Assembly: GCA_036346355.1 (NCBI GenBank)
Contig: CM070591.1
Location: forward strand, 34,256,392 to 34,320,391
Reading direction: 5' to 3'
DNA from: Rhipidocladum racemiflorum
Taxonomy: Eukaryota; Streptophyta; Magnoliopsida; Poales; Poaceae
DNA length: 64,000 nucleotides
In this document: in pieces, positions 12,065-23,006 of the stretch
Numbering within the stretch: position 1 is the stretch's first letter
Layout: each line of letters starts with the position of its first letter
Program-made: the position numbers and the translations under genes
The notes under the pieces: generated by a model
Told to the model about the DNA's origin: nothing
The model's database searches: none
Seen by the model: only the letters and a program-made list of their open reading frames with translations

Positions 12065-12729
12065 GGAGGGGTTGTCTCCTGTTGAAGGGCATCAAACAGA
12101 GCTGAGCGTATTGAAAGCTTAGAGCTTTTTTTTATGGTTTGTACTCTTTTGATGGGAGTACTTTAGACAAAAGAAATAAAGATTAATTCTTCATACCCTT
12201 GCGTGCTACAGTAACCACGTTGCTACAGTATTTTCTATTTTGGTTCTTGTTTGCATGCTTATTCTAATTCTAGATTGGTTTTTGTTCTTTGAGATTCATC
12301 TTGATTTGATCCATCAAAAACCTTTCTAGGGTATTGATCTAGTGTTCCTCAAAGTTTTGTTGATTAATCTTTTGTTGTTCTTGATTAATCTACAAGTTTT
12401 GATTGGATTTATTTTCGTCAAGTTCTGGAACAGCAATCTTCCAAAGCTAATAACTTTTGAGTCGTACGTCCGATCGAGCTGATTCTTTTTGTGTTCGATT
12501 CTTATTGGAATCTAGTTTCTTGTGTCCAAATTTCAGATCAATCTAACGGTTGGATCTCCAGGAATTCGCGTTTTACCGAACCTCTGTCATTCTGTTTTTG
12601 TCGAATACGAGGCAATTATTTGGTTCTGTTTTGGGGTAAACTTTTAGTAGATTAAGAATTTGGTTTTAGCTTCCGCATAATCATTCACCCCCCTCTGATT
12701 GCTATATTCGTGTCTTTCGATCCTACAAG

Positions 12730-12741
12730 TGGTATCGGAGC
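12730..12741 (+). other. Copia primer-binding site
   Basis: TGGTATCGGAGC, two bases after the 5' LTR end. It matches the initiator-Met tRNA 3'-end complement TGGTATCAGAGC at 11 of 12 positions. Reverse transcription would start here. Confidence 0.85.
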
Positions 12742-12779
12742 AATGTTTTTCTAATCTATCTTAACCGGTGATTAGATTA

Positions 12780-15003
12780 ATGGATCGTTATTCAACAAAA
12801 CCATGTGTGTTCGATGGTGTTGATTTTTAGTTTTGGAAGGCCAAGATGGAGGCATTCATCCAAGCACAGGGCTTCACAATTTGGAAGAAAGTCTACAAGC
12901 CATATGAAGTCCCTACAAACGACAACGTCAATAACGCCAATCGCGCACATGTTGAAGCAAGCAGCAAGGCGAGCAACTTGATCATCCAAGGCTTGGGACA
13001 TAGTGACTTTGATCGTGTGATCCATCTCAAATCCGCATATGAGGTATGGAAATCTCTTTGTGATTACCATGAGGGTTCTAATACTATCAAAGAGGTTCGT
13101 CAAGATCTTTACAAAAAAGAATACATGCGATTTGAGATGAAACCCGGTGAGTCGTTAGATGATTTCTTTGCAAGCTTTAATAAGATTCTTAGCAATTTGC
13201 GTGCTGTTGGAGTTAGCTTTGATGATGCTGCTAATGCTAGACAATTGCTTGGTGCATTAGACATGTCTATTTGAGAGATGAAAGTTACATCCATTAGAGA
13301 ATCTACTGTCATGAGTACACTTACTTTAGATGTTCTTTATTCTAAGTTTAAACTCATGAATTAGATGTTTTTGCTAGAAAGAATTATCATAAATCAATTG
13401 CTTTGACATCTCAATCTAGCATATCTCATAATGGTGCTGCTTCAAGTTTTGCTCTATCTTTCTTGTCTTCATTAACCGATGAACAGATTGAGCAATTCCC
13501 AGAAGAAGACTTATCACTACTCTCTTCTCGCTTTAACAAAGCTTTGCAAAATGTGAGAAAGAGAAAGAGAGGTGGTGGTGATCCTCCAAGATGCTATAAG
13601 TGTGGTGATCTCGACCATATTCGTCCAAATTGTTCTAAACTTGCAGGTAAAGCATCAAGGGAGGAGAAGGACAACGACAGAAGAAAAGAGAAGAAGAAGT
13701 TCTCTCCAAGTGATAGAAAGAAGAAGAACTTCATCAACCGCAAAGTTGTCCATCGAGTTCTTTCCGCTCTTGAACAAGTCAATTTGAGCGACGTGGATTC
13801 GGAGAGCAGCGAGGATGATGCAACTCCAAGCAAGCATGAGTTGACGGGGTTGTGTCTCATGGCCAAAAGCAGCGGTAGCTTCACCGAGGGCGATCATACA
13901 GCGACTTCAATGAGGTAGATCCTTCTTACGATGAATTAGCTATTGCTGTTGCTCGTCTTGGTAAATTGCTTGATAAACGTGACAAGAAAATTAAGAAACA
14001 TGATTTTGTTGTGGAGTCATTGAATGCTGAAATTTCTAGACTTAAAACCTTGATTCCTGATGATGATGCTTGCAAATCATGTGACTTAATTTACAATGAG
14101 CTTACGTTGCTTAGAAAACAACATGTTACCTTGTTAGAGCAAATCAATGCTGAAAATGAGAAAAATGAGAAACTTGTTAAACATGCTAGTTGTTCTACCA
14201 TTGATTTGCATGATACAACTCCATGTTCTAAATGCTCCATACTAGAATTGAAGTTGCATGATGCAAATGCTAGGGTTTCTCAAATGACAGAAGATTTGCT
14301 TACACATGAGGTTCTTTCATGCTCAACTTGTCGCAATCAAAAAGGAAAAGTGGACGTTCCCTGTAATAATTGTTTAACTCTTTCTCGAAAAATTGATTAC
14401 ATGGAAAAGTCATTAGAACGTTTCACTAAAGGAAACAAAAACCTAAACATGATCTTGGATCAATCAAAAGTCAGCACTCATAACAAAGGTTTAGGTTTTG
14501 ATTCTTATGCTCATTATAAATCACATGCTCCTACTGTTGTTAAAACACTTGAAAGTGGAAGATTTGAAATTGTCAATAAGCCTAAGAAAATTGTTTTTAA
14601 ATCTGCTGGTTTTATATCCTCTACTATGATGAATGCAAAATGTGCTTCTACTGTTAAAACAAAACATCATGTTAAGTACACTTGCACTCATTGTGGTAGA
14701 GATGGACATTTAGTAGACTTTTGCTTTAGAGTAGCTAAACAACAAAAGAGAGAAAGGTTTAATGCTAGGTCTAATTTCAGAAAGGCACACTCTAGTTCTC
14801 ATTATGTGCCTAGGGTGAAACTAACACCTTTTGTTGGTAAAAATACGGGAAAAGGCAAATCTGTTTTGTGCATAAGAATACTCGTGCTGTGCCTACTGTT
14901 GTGCGTCGTGTGTCTCAGTACTGGATTCCTAAACATCTTATTTCTAACTCCAGTACCGAGGCCTCGACAATTTCTGCTTCTATGTAGGCTTCTCATGCGA
15001 TGA
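12780..15003 (+). pseudogene. gag: Copia gag (large, two zinc knuckles), broken
   Basis: Starts at ATG 12780, eight codons before a typical 'CVFDGVDF' motif. Breaks: TAG at 12828, TGA at 13272 where the conserved reading would be Trp, a frameshift near 13360, and a frameshift near 13918. First CCHC knuckle 'CYKCGDLDHIRPNC' at about 13591-13632, followed by a Lys-rich linker. From 13966 a 345-codon open stretch has heptad-like helices, CxxC pairs ('CKSC', 'CSKC', 'CSTC', 'CNNC') and a second CCHC knuckle 'CTHCGRDGHLVDFC' at about 14686-14727. Gag packages the RNA. The two-knuckle long form is typical of SIRE-type elements. The last ~45 codons before 15003 are out of frame. Confidence 0.8.
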
Positions 15004-15195
15004 AGGAGAACATGTGGCTAGTGAATTTTGGATGCTCACTTCATATGTTCAGTGATAAGTTTTGGTTCTTCTTCACTCGTGCATCTCATGCTGAAAGTGT
15101 TGCCTTTGGAGATACTTCTTCCATTTCTATTTTCGCAAAAGGCACTAGTCCAAATGATGCAGGTACATGTGCATATGTTCAGGGGGAGAGTGTCT
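15001..15195 (+). pseudogene. pol: Copia protease fragment
   Basis: 'WLVNFGCSLHMFSDK' aligns with the Copia protease motif WLVDSGCSRHMTGDK. The catalytic Asp-Ser pair is replaced by Asn-Phe, so it cannot cleave. It continues as 'FGDTSS...AKGT', as in the family, and is then cut at the internal deletion near 15195-15290. Confidence 0.7.
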
Positions 15196-15680
15196 TTGTT
15201 CATAAAGATGATGATGATGCTGTTGAGGATGAGATAATTGGAGGTTTACATCAGAGATTCTTCCCACGTGCTTGTGTGTGCTTGTGTGCTCGTTTTCAAG
15301 CTTCCCACGTGCTTCACATCAACAAGCGGTCAAGCGAATTTTCAGGTATCTCCATGGTACTCAAGATTTTGGCATTTGGCTTTCTGCTTCCTTATGCATT
15401 AATTTAAGAGCTTATTATGATGTTGACTTTGGAGGATGTAGAATCGATTAGAAAAGTACATTTGGTTTATGCCACCTCTTGAGTAATCCTTTTTTTTGAG
15501 CATGTTGATATTGGATTTCACTTTCTTAGAGATCATGTAGAAAAAGGAAATATTGTGCTTCACCATGTGGATACTGAACATCAATTGGCAGACATTTTCA
15601 CAAAACCTTTGTCTTCTTCTCATTTTGCTTTTATTCGGGGAGAACTTGGGATTGTTCATCCAATGGATTTGTTTTGAGGG
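15196..15680 (+). pseudogene. pol: Copia pol remnant: deletion joint and RNase H end
   Basis: After an acidic piece ('HKDDDDAVEDEIIG', normally between integrase and RT) the sequence passes to 'KRIFRYLHGTQDFGIWL' in another frame, and then to the RNase H end 'HVEKGNIVLHHVDTEHQLADIFTKPL', followed by TGA near 15677. Integrase and the RT catalytic core are absent. About 5 kb of the usual Copia internal region is missing. The frame is interrupted by shifts. Confidence 0.75.
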
Positions 15681-16518
15681 GGAGTTACCTTGCCAAGTTT
15701 TTACTTGATGAGCTTACTTTATCATATTTCTTTATATATTATGTAATTGAGCTAATATATGATAATCTAAATTGTCTCACTTGAACTAAAAATGACATTG
15801 CGGAATTTCTTGGTCTGACTGCCTATAGCTAAATACTCTGTGATATCTTACTCTTCTAGGCTTGATATTGAATCTTCTTAACAAATTTGGGCTATGAAGC
15901 AATTGTGTTTTCAACTTTACTCTTTCATAAGACCTTTAATCACTTTTGCATGTTTACAATCAAAGAAAAAGGAAAAAGAAAAGGGAATCAATATAAAAAA
16001 GGGGGTTGTTAAAAGCAAAAGCTTCAAGTTATGTGCTTCAGGCTTGCTTTCCCTAAAAAGATAAGATGTATGCTTCAAGCATGCCATTCCCTCAAAATAA
16101 GATGTATGCTTCAAGCATGCCACTCCTAGAAAATAAAAGAAGTACGCTTCAAGCATGTCACATGCAGTTTATTGTTCAAAGATTAAAATGGTCTACTAGA
16201 TTGGAGTTGAAACTACTTGCTCGCCCTGATTTGTAAGTTCCTTCAATTTTGAGTATTTGTTTCTCTACTAAGGTCTTGCTTAGTACTTGGCTATAGTTGA
16301 CTGAATTGAGGTTGAGATGCATGTTATTCCTTAACTTGTTAAAATCACATTAAGATCATGTATTTTGCATATTATGTGATATATAAGGTTATATGATCGA
16401 ATGAGCTCATCTTTTCTTATCTTGAGACTCCCTTGTTTCTCCTTGTGAAATCATTGCTACAGGGAAAATTCTGAAATTGTTTTTCTCTTCTTTTGTACTC
16501 TTGATGAATCCATTGTCA
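15681..16518 (+). other. Copia spacer between pol and polypurine region (non-coding)
   Basis: AT-rich spacer without a gene. It begins with GAGGGGGAG (15677), a first polypurine-like tract, and holds a short tandem repeat at 16020-16162. Confidence 0.5.
16020..16162 (+). repeat. Short tandem repeat, GCTTCAAGCATGCC units
   Basis: About four units of 35-45 bp, each with ATGTATGCTTCAAGCATGCC or a close variant; the word GCTTCAAGC is itself nearly palindromic. Separated by CCCTAAAAAGATAAG-like spacers. Confidence 0.7.
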
Positions 16519-16835
16519 AAGGGGGAGAAATTTGGGAATATTTGAGAAGTTCAAAGAAAAAGGGGGAGAAGTTTTAAGGGATAAGGTTTTTGGAAATTTG
16601 AGTATTTTGGGAGAAGTTTGGAGCATTTTGGAATTTTTGGATACATTACACATTCACACACATTTTCATTCTCAGGGGGAGATTTTGTTTTGCTTTTTTT
16701 GTCAAAGGGGGAGTTTCTGTGCCTTCTCACTTTGGTTTTGGTGTTCATCCTTTGGATCTCAAAATCTTTTGTAAAAGAGAATGCCAATGTTCAATTCTAA
16801 AGTGGTGTTGCCAATGTTTTCATCAAGGGGGAGAT
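16519..16835 (+). repeat. Repeated polypurine tracts upstream of Copia 3' LTR
   Basis: Five tracts of the type AAGGGGGAGA: about 16518, 16559, 16674, 16703 and 16825. The last touches the LTR start and is the true 3' polypurine tract, which primes plus-strand synthesis. The others are copies of it. Confidence 0.75.
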
Positions 16836-18540
16836 TGTGAAATCATGTGATAAAAAATTGGCTTGATGATGATTTAAACTTGTATAAATGTGTTTTGTGC
16901 ATGCTCATGTGTTTATCTTTTGCGCCGGACTAAATTTCCAAGAAATAGTAAATTTCATTTGTATGACAAACCAAATTTTTTGGTCTGTCCTAAACATGTT
17001 TTTGGCGACCTTGTTTTTCCCATGTATGACAAACCAAATTTTTTGGTCTGTCATAAACGTGTTTGTGGCGACCTTGTTTTTCATGTGTATGACAAACCAA
17101 ATTTTTTGGTCTGCCATAAACGTGTTTTTGGCGACCTCGATTTTTCCATGTACGACAGACCAAATTTTTTGGTCCGTCGCAATCGGGATTTTTGATGCTT
17201 GTTTTCGCCATGTACGCTGGACCAAATTTTTTGATCCGCCATGAACTGATTCTTCTAGGGTTTTGAGACATGTGTGCGCTGGACTGGATTTTGGTCCGTG
17301 ATGAATGTCGTTTTGCTCAGTTAGGGTTTTGAGCAAATTTGGAATTGAATCTTGGTTTGAATTTGAGATTATGAAATTAGTGTGAATTTCATGATGCTTG
17401 TTTTGAAGTGGACTTTATGCAATGCTCATGTGAGTAGTTGCATGGATTAACTTTGAGTCAAGTCGTGGACTTGTGCTCGGATTTGTTTTGTGGTTTGTTC
17501 ATGTGCAGGTATTGCTCGAGGGCGAACGTGGTCGATGACGGGACCAGAACTAGTTTCATGGAGGAACTGAGGTTCAGGACTAGGTATAGGAGGAACTGAG
17601 GTCTTGGTGGTCAAGGATGTCATGCGGGACGTTCGGGCTAAGAGAATGGTGCACATGAAGAATGGTTAGTCACGTGAGTATGGCAGGTGGTCATGCGCGT
17701 GCAAAGTGTTAGTCACGTGAGTATGGTAGGATTGCCATACGCGTGCAAGTGTTGTACTTGGCCAGGTTAGGCCAAGTGGAGTTATGTTGGATACATACTC
17801 CTTCTAGGATTAGGAGTGGGAATCCTTCTAGGAGTAGGAATTGTATCCAGGACTCTCTGTGGTTTGCTCATTTAAATAGGAGGGCTTGTCTCCTGTTGAA
17901 GGGCATCAAACAGAGCTGAGCGCATTGAAAGCTTAGAGCTTTGTTTTAGTGTTTGTACTCTTTTGATGGGAGTACTTTAGACAAAAGAAATAAAGATTAA
18001 TTCTTCATACCCTTGCGTGCTACAGTAACCACATTGCTACAGTATTTTTTGTTTTGGTTCTTGTTTGCATGCTTGTTCTAATTCTAGATTGGTTTTTGTT
18101 CTTTGAGATTCATCTTGATTTGATCCATCAAAAACCTTTCTAGGGTATTGATCTAGTGTTCCTCAAAGTTTTGTTGATTAATCTTTTGTTGTTCTTGATT
18201 AATCTACAAGTTTTGATTGGATTTATTTTCGTCAAGTTCTGGAACAGCAAGCTTGCAAAGCTCATAACTTTTGATTCGTAAGTCCGATCGAGCTGATTCT
18301 TTTTGGGTTCGATTCATATTGGAATTTAGTTTCTTGTGTCCACATTTAAGATCAATCTAACGGTTGGATCTCCAGGAATTCGCATTTTACCGAACCTCTA
18401 TCCTTCTATTTTTGTCGAATACGAGGCAATTATTTGGTTCTGTTTTGGGGTAAACTTTTAGTAGATTAAGAATTTGGTTTTAGCTTCCGCACAATCATTC
18501 ACCCCCTCTGATTGCTATATTCGTGTCTTTCGATCCTACA
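16836..18540 (+). repeat. Copia 3' LTR
   Basis: 1705 bp, TGTGAAATC...CGATCCTACA, followed by the duplicated AGCTC. Its tandem array (16956-17248) has five ~60-bp units against four in the 5' LTR; otherwise the two LTRs differ at scattered single bases. Confidence 0.92.
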
Positions 18541-20586
18541 AGCTCCTTCTTGTTTGGCACACAAATTCGATCCTCCATCCACAACGTGCCTTGCTCATCC
18601 AGCTTGAAGTCTTTTGCCTTGCCTTCATCCATCTTGGACTTAATCCTACAGATCTTGTCATCATTCTTCTGTCCTTCTTGGATTTGACCCTCCAGGGTAG
18701 GCTTCACTTCTAATGCGGCCAAGAATCCTTCTGGTACCACCTCAATTTGAATTCTCTGGAAATCCTTGCATAGCTCTTCCTGACTCGTGGCTATCAACAT
18801 GTTTACAGTATGGCTTTTCCGACTCAGAGCATCGGCCACCACGTTGGCCTTCCCGGGATGGTAATGGATTCCAACGTTATAATCCTTGATCAGCTCTAAC
18901 CATCTCCTCTGCCTCATGTTTAGGTCTGACTGGGTGAAAATGTACTTAAGGCTCTTACGGTCCGTATATACTTCACATCTGTTCCGATCAAATAATGGCG
19001 CAACAACTTCAGAGCATGCACTACGGCAGCTAGCTCTAGGTCATGCGTTGGATAATTCTCCTCATGTGGCCTCAACTGCCTCGATGCATAAGCGACGACC
19101 TTTCCGTTCTGCATCAGCACACACCCAAGTCCTTGGGGCGATGCATCACAATAAATGTCAAAGCTTTGATTAACATTCGGTAGAACTAACACCGGTGCCG
19201 ATGTCAATCGCCTTTTCAGCTCTTGAAAACCCTTCTCGCACTCCGGCGTCCATGCAAACTTTTCCTTTTTCAACAATTGCGTGAGAGCTCTCGCAATGGT
19301 CGAAAAGACTTCAATGAAGCGGCGGTAGTAACCTGCCATTCCAAGGAAACTCCGGATCTGGGTCACGGTCTTCGACTATTCCCAATGTAGCACAGCTTCT
19401 ACCTTGCTTGGGTCAACGGCGACTCCTTCTGCGGTCATTACATGTCCGAGGAACTCCACCTTGTCCTTCCAAAAGTCGCACTTGCTGAACTTAGCGAAGA
19501 GTTGTTGTTCCCTCAGCTTTTCCAAGACTCGCCTCAAGTGCTCTACATGTTCATCCTTTGTCTTGGAGTAGACTAAGATATCATCTATGAACACAACAAC
19601 AAACTTGTCCAAATATTCCATGAACACCTTATTCATCATATTCATGAAATATGCTGGCGCATTCGTCAGACCGAAGGACATAACTGTAAACTCGTAATGT
19701 CCGTATCTGGACGAGAACGCGGTCTTCGGAATATCCTCTGATCGGATCTTCAACTGGTGGTATCCCGATCTCAGATCAATCTTGGAGAAGACTTTGGCTC
19801 CTCTCAGCTGGTCAAACCGATCATCGATCCTGGGTAGCGGGTACTTATTCTTCACGGTGACATCATTGAGTGCACGGTAGTCAATGCACATCCTGAAGCT
19901 CCCGTCCTTCTTCTTGACGAACAGAACTGGCGCTCCCCACGTCGAAAACTCAGTCTGATGAATCCTTTCTCCATCAGCTCCTCAAGCTGCTTCTTCATCT
20001 CTACCAATTCTTCGGTGGACATCCGATAGGGTCTCTTTGCTATCGGCGCTGTACCAGGTACAAGCTATATCACAAACTCTATGTCTCTGTCTGGCGGCAT
20101 ACCAGGTAAATCTACAGGAAAAACATCCAGATACTCGTTCACCACTGAGACATCCTCTATGCTGATTGCCTTTGCGCTGTTAACCATTAGCTGTCCTTCA
20201 CGAACGGCTGTCGCACGAAATTCCACTTTGCTTCCACATGGGCTCTCAACTGAGATAATCCTTCGTCCACAATCCAGCATAGCCTTGTGCTTGGATAACC
20301 AATCCATTCCCAAAATAACATCTAAGGTCTGGGTTTCCAATATAATAAGGTGCGCTAGGAATTCTACCCCATCTATTAATATTCTCACCCCAGAACATCC
20401 TACTTTAGTTCGGAGTTCGGAACCAGGGGTTTAAACTAGAAGCATGCATTTAAGTCTTGCAATCTCCAAATCGTTTTTAGCAGCAAAGCCTTGAGAAACA
20501 AACGAATGCGAAGCTCCAGAGTCAAACAAAACTGTTGCAGGCACTGAGTTGACAAGTAACTTACCCATCACGACGTCCGTGGCATT
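18541..20586 (-). pseudogene. pol: Element A pol, N-terminal part: protease, RT, RNase H, integrase start
   Basis: Reading leftward: aspartic protease 'LFDSGASHSF' (about 20530-20504, catalytic D-S-G kept), linker 'ILGMDWLSKHKAMLDCGRR', RT with 'DYRALND', 'FSKIDLRSGYHQ' (motif A Asp kept) and 'FIDDILVYSK' (about 19600-19570, both Asp kept), RNase H 'FDIYCDAS' (about 19160) and 'ADALSRK' (about 18820), then the start of integrase up to 'PNKKEL', where the Copia element enters. Breaks: TAA 20431, TAG 20065, frameshift near 19945, TAG 19376, frameshift near 18965. Homologous to B's pol at high identity. Confidence 0.88.
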
Positions 20587-21750
20587 CTAGAGTGCCTCTG
20601 CGGTGACATGGTTGACTCGGCCTCTCACCACGGTTTGGGGCGTGGCTCCCGGCTGTGCTGTCCCGCGGTTTGCTCCGGGTGCAGGTGTCCTGGCTGGTGT
20701 GGATCCCAGATTGAAGCGGACCGGGGTCACTCTTGCTGTCTTCTTGGGGCAACTGTTGGAGAAGTGCCCTGGCTCGTTGCATGTGTAGCAGCGTCTCACT
20801 GCCCCCTGGATCGCTCAAGCGGCGTTCGGGCCGGAGCTGGGTCCGATAATTACAGTTGACGGGTCTCGATCTTGGTGACAAGTGTCCTTGTTGCATTCGC
20901 GCGGTGGAATCTGAAAAACTGATTTGGCGCAACCCTCAAGCGCTGCTGCGCTCCCTCGACGCGATCCTGTTTGTTGCATCCTGCGCTTTCGGTTCTCATC
21001 CAGTTCCTTGCGCTTATCTTCAAGAATGAGCGCCTTGTTCACAAGCTCCTGGAAATCTGGAAAGGTGTGGGTGATCAGTCCCACCTGTAGTCCTGAGTTA
21101 AGTCCCTTCATGAAGCGAGACTGTCTGGCTTTATCTATCGCTATGTCTTCAGGTGCGTAACGTGCAAGCTGTGTGAACTTATTCAGATAATCTGACACCG
21201 GTTGATTACCTTGCTTCAGTGCCCTGAATTCTTCCTTCTTTAAGTCCATTATTCCCTCAGGCACGTGATACTGACGAAATGCAGCTGTAAACTCCTCCCA
21301 AGTGATGTCTTGAGGGTTCTCCCGCGTGGCGCAAAAGTTCTCCCACCATTCTGCGGCGGTCCCTTCCAACTGATGAGAAGCGTAGAGTACCTTCTCATTT
21401 CCCATGCATTGGGCTATGTGTAGCTTCCTTTCTATTGACCTTAGCCAATCGTCCACCTCCAGTGGATTGGCATTTGCAGAGAATGTGGGTGGATGAGTCC
21501 TCATGAACTCCGATAACTTTGCTCCCTGTCGCTGTCCCTAATTTGCTTGGTTAGCGGCGACCTGAGCAGTGACCTGCTGCATCTGCTGCATCATTGCATG
21601 CATCAACTGGGTCTGTGCGGCAAGGAAGGCTCCAAAATTCTGCATATCAACTGGCGGTGCTGGCTGGGTTGCAGGCGCTCCATCATTGGGGTTCCCAGCT
21701 GGGCGAGACGTACTCCCATTGCCTATAAGGTTTCCGCGGGTGTTCACCAT
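20587..21750 (-). pseudogene. gag: Element A gag
   Basis: Starts at MVNTRG (21750). It has a Gln/Met-rich stretch, then the retrotransposon gag fold ('WLRSIERKLHIAQ', 'EWWENFCATRENPQDITWEEF', 'FRQYHVPEGIMDLK'), and one CCHC knuckle 'CYTCNEPGHFSNSC' at 20749-20790. Gag binds genomic RNA and forms the particle. TAG at 21538 (B has Gln there), a frameshift near 20960 and TAG at 20587 (B has Gln) break it. By hand alignment about 93% identical to B gag over the first ~265 residues. Originally one frame with pol. Confidence 0.88.
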
Positions 21751-22037
21751 CTGTCGATTACTCCAAGGTTTCAGAGATGAGAGGGAACAAGAACAGACAA
21801 GTGGTAGGGAAACTTATGCGGGGGAAAGTGTAACTCAAAAATCCAACTTTATTATTTAGTAATAATAACTTGGTATGGTCGCTCACAATGCCTACGGGCC
21901 TTGCAACACATACTGCACACTCAGCAAGCAATGAAAATCCAAATCAACTCACACTGGAGTCTAACGCCTAAAGGGGTGACTTTTATTGATCTAAGACGCG
22001 ACTCGACATGGGAGTCTCAACGGCTATGTCTAAGCGC

Positions 22038-22791
22038 TCACTCATCGAGAAAACCTCCACTGCCTCCTCGTGGCGGGTGCGGCGGCATAGGCGCGAAACA
22101 ATCGCCATGCCCTGCAACTGCAGCTGTGGTTGACGACGTGGCATCCTCCTCTGGCTCAGAATCTGGCTGTTGTTGTGGCTATGGCGAGGGTGCAGGTGGC
22201 ACCTCTTCTGGGGCGTCCAACTCCAACACTGGATCGGAGCCCTATCCATACAGTGCGGTCTCCAGCTCTGCGATCCTTTCCGCAGCATAGGCGATGTACT
22301 CACGAGCATTCTCTAAATGCTTTTTCTCTTCCTCAACCTGCTCGCGAGCCTTCATCAACTCCTGAACTGTGTCACCGATAAGCTCCTCCTGGGCGGCGAC
22401 GAATCTGGGTAAGTGAGTGACGGTGGCATCCTCGTCCTCTATCAGCCTTTTGCTGAGCTCTGTTATCTTGGCGTGGGTGGTGACAGAATACTGTGCCTTC
22501 CAGATCCCTGGAGTAGGTGCGAGCGATCTGCTGCATTGCTCGACGCGACACCTCCTGGATTCCCATCTCAAAGGTAGACCTCCTGGTGGTGAAGTGGAAA
22601 GGGCGGCTGAACTTCATCTTCTCTCGGGCATACACCGTGATCTTGATGTCCCATCCTATGACCAGTCCTGCCTGCACGAGTGTAGTCCCTCGGTAGAGCG
22701 GTCTCTCAAAATCTCCAAGAAACTGAAGCCTACGCCATAATTCAGCAGCGTAGCCTCCCTCACGCTCGGCGTAGTTGTTCTTCATCATCAT
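22038..22791 (-). pseudogene. Element A pre-gag ORF, frameshifted
   Basis: Lies between primer site and gag, same strand. The first ~110 residues align with the intact ORF of B at about 57% identity by hand ('ELWRRLQFLGDF', 'RRSTFEMGIQEVSRRAM'). After a shift near 22470 the coiled-coil part continues in another frame ('EELIGDTVQELMKAREQVEE', 'RIAELETALYG'), followed by an acidic tail. Product unknown; it does not resemble gag, pol or an envelope protein that I recognise. The conserved helix suggests self-association. Confidence 0.6.
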
Positions 22792-22990
22792 CTGTCAAAA
22801 GACGCTCGCGTAAGAACGCAACATTTTAAAATCAAGGTGGGAGACGAAAAGAACTCAGCAAGGGGTATGAACAAGGAAGAAAGGGGTAAGTCGAGAATTC
22901 ATTCATTATCTTGACAAATTTTATCGTTAGAAAATAGGTTTTATCCTCACTACGACCATTCTAACTAAGGGTGAGCCTACTGTCAGTATG

Positions 22991-23002
22991 GCTCTGATAC
23001 CA
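22991..23002 (-). other. Element A primer-binding site
   Basis: GCTCTGATACCA on the plus strand, i.e. TGGTATCAGAGC on the element strand: a perfect 12-base match to the complement of the initiator-Met tRNA 3' end, four bases inside the 5' LTR. It fixes the LTR border at 23007. The 200 bp between it and the pre-gag ORF is leader with no gene. Confidence 0.92.
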
Positions 23003-23006
23003 CCTC

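Larger units (their letters stand above)
11084..12727 (+). repeat. Copia 5' LTR
   Basis: 1644 bp, TGTGAAATC...CGATCCTACA. It holds a tandem array of ~60-bp units (11205-11434) and a TATA-like TTAAATAGG at 12058. The copy at 16836-18540 is very similar but has one more ~60-bp unit, which accounts for the 61-bp length difference. Confidence 0.92.
11084..18540 (+). mobile_element. Ty1/Copia element, internal-deletion derivative (SIRE/Maximus-like)
   Basis: LTRs 11084-12727 and 16836-18540, perfect 5-bp duplication AGCTC (11079-11083 and 18541-18545), primer site TGGTATCGGAGC at 12730. The internal region is only 4.1 kb. It holds a long gag with two zinc knuckles, a piece of protease, then jumps to the end of RNase H; integrase and reverse transcriptase are missing. 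The large gag and the repeated AAGGGGGAGA tracts before the 3' LTR fit the SIRE/Maximus branch (family knowledge). It lies in the integrase of element A. Confidence 0.9.

Noticed and set aside
13966..15003. Host coiled-coil protein of 345 codons
   Set aside because: It lies between Copia gag and protease, has a CCHC knuckle, and fits the long gag of SIRE-type elements.
22991..23002. tRNA gene from the initiator-Met match
   Set aside because: Only the 12-base primer site is present, with no tRNA body.
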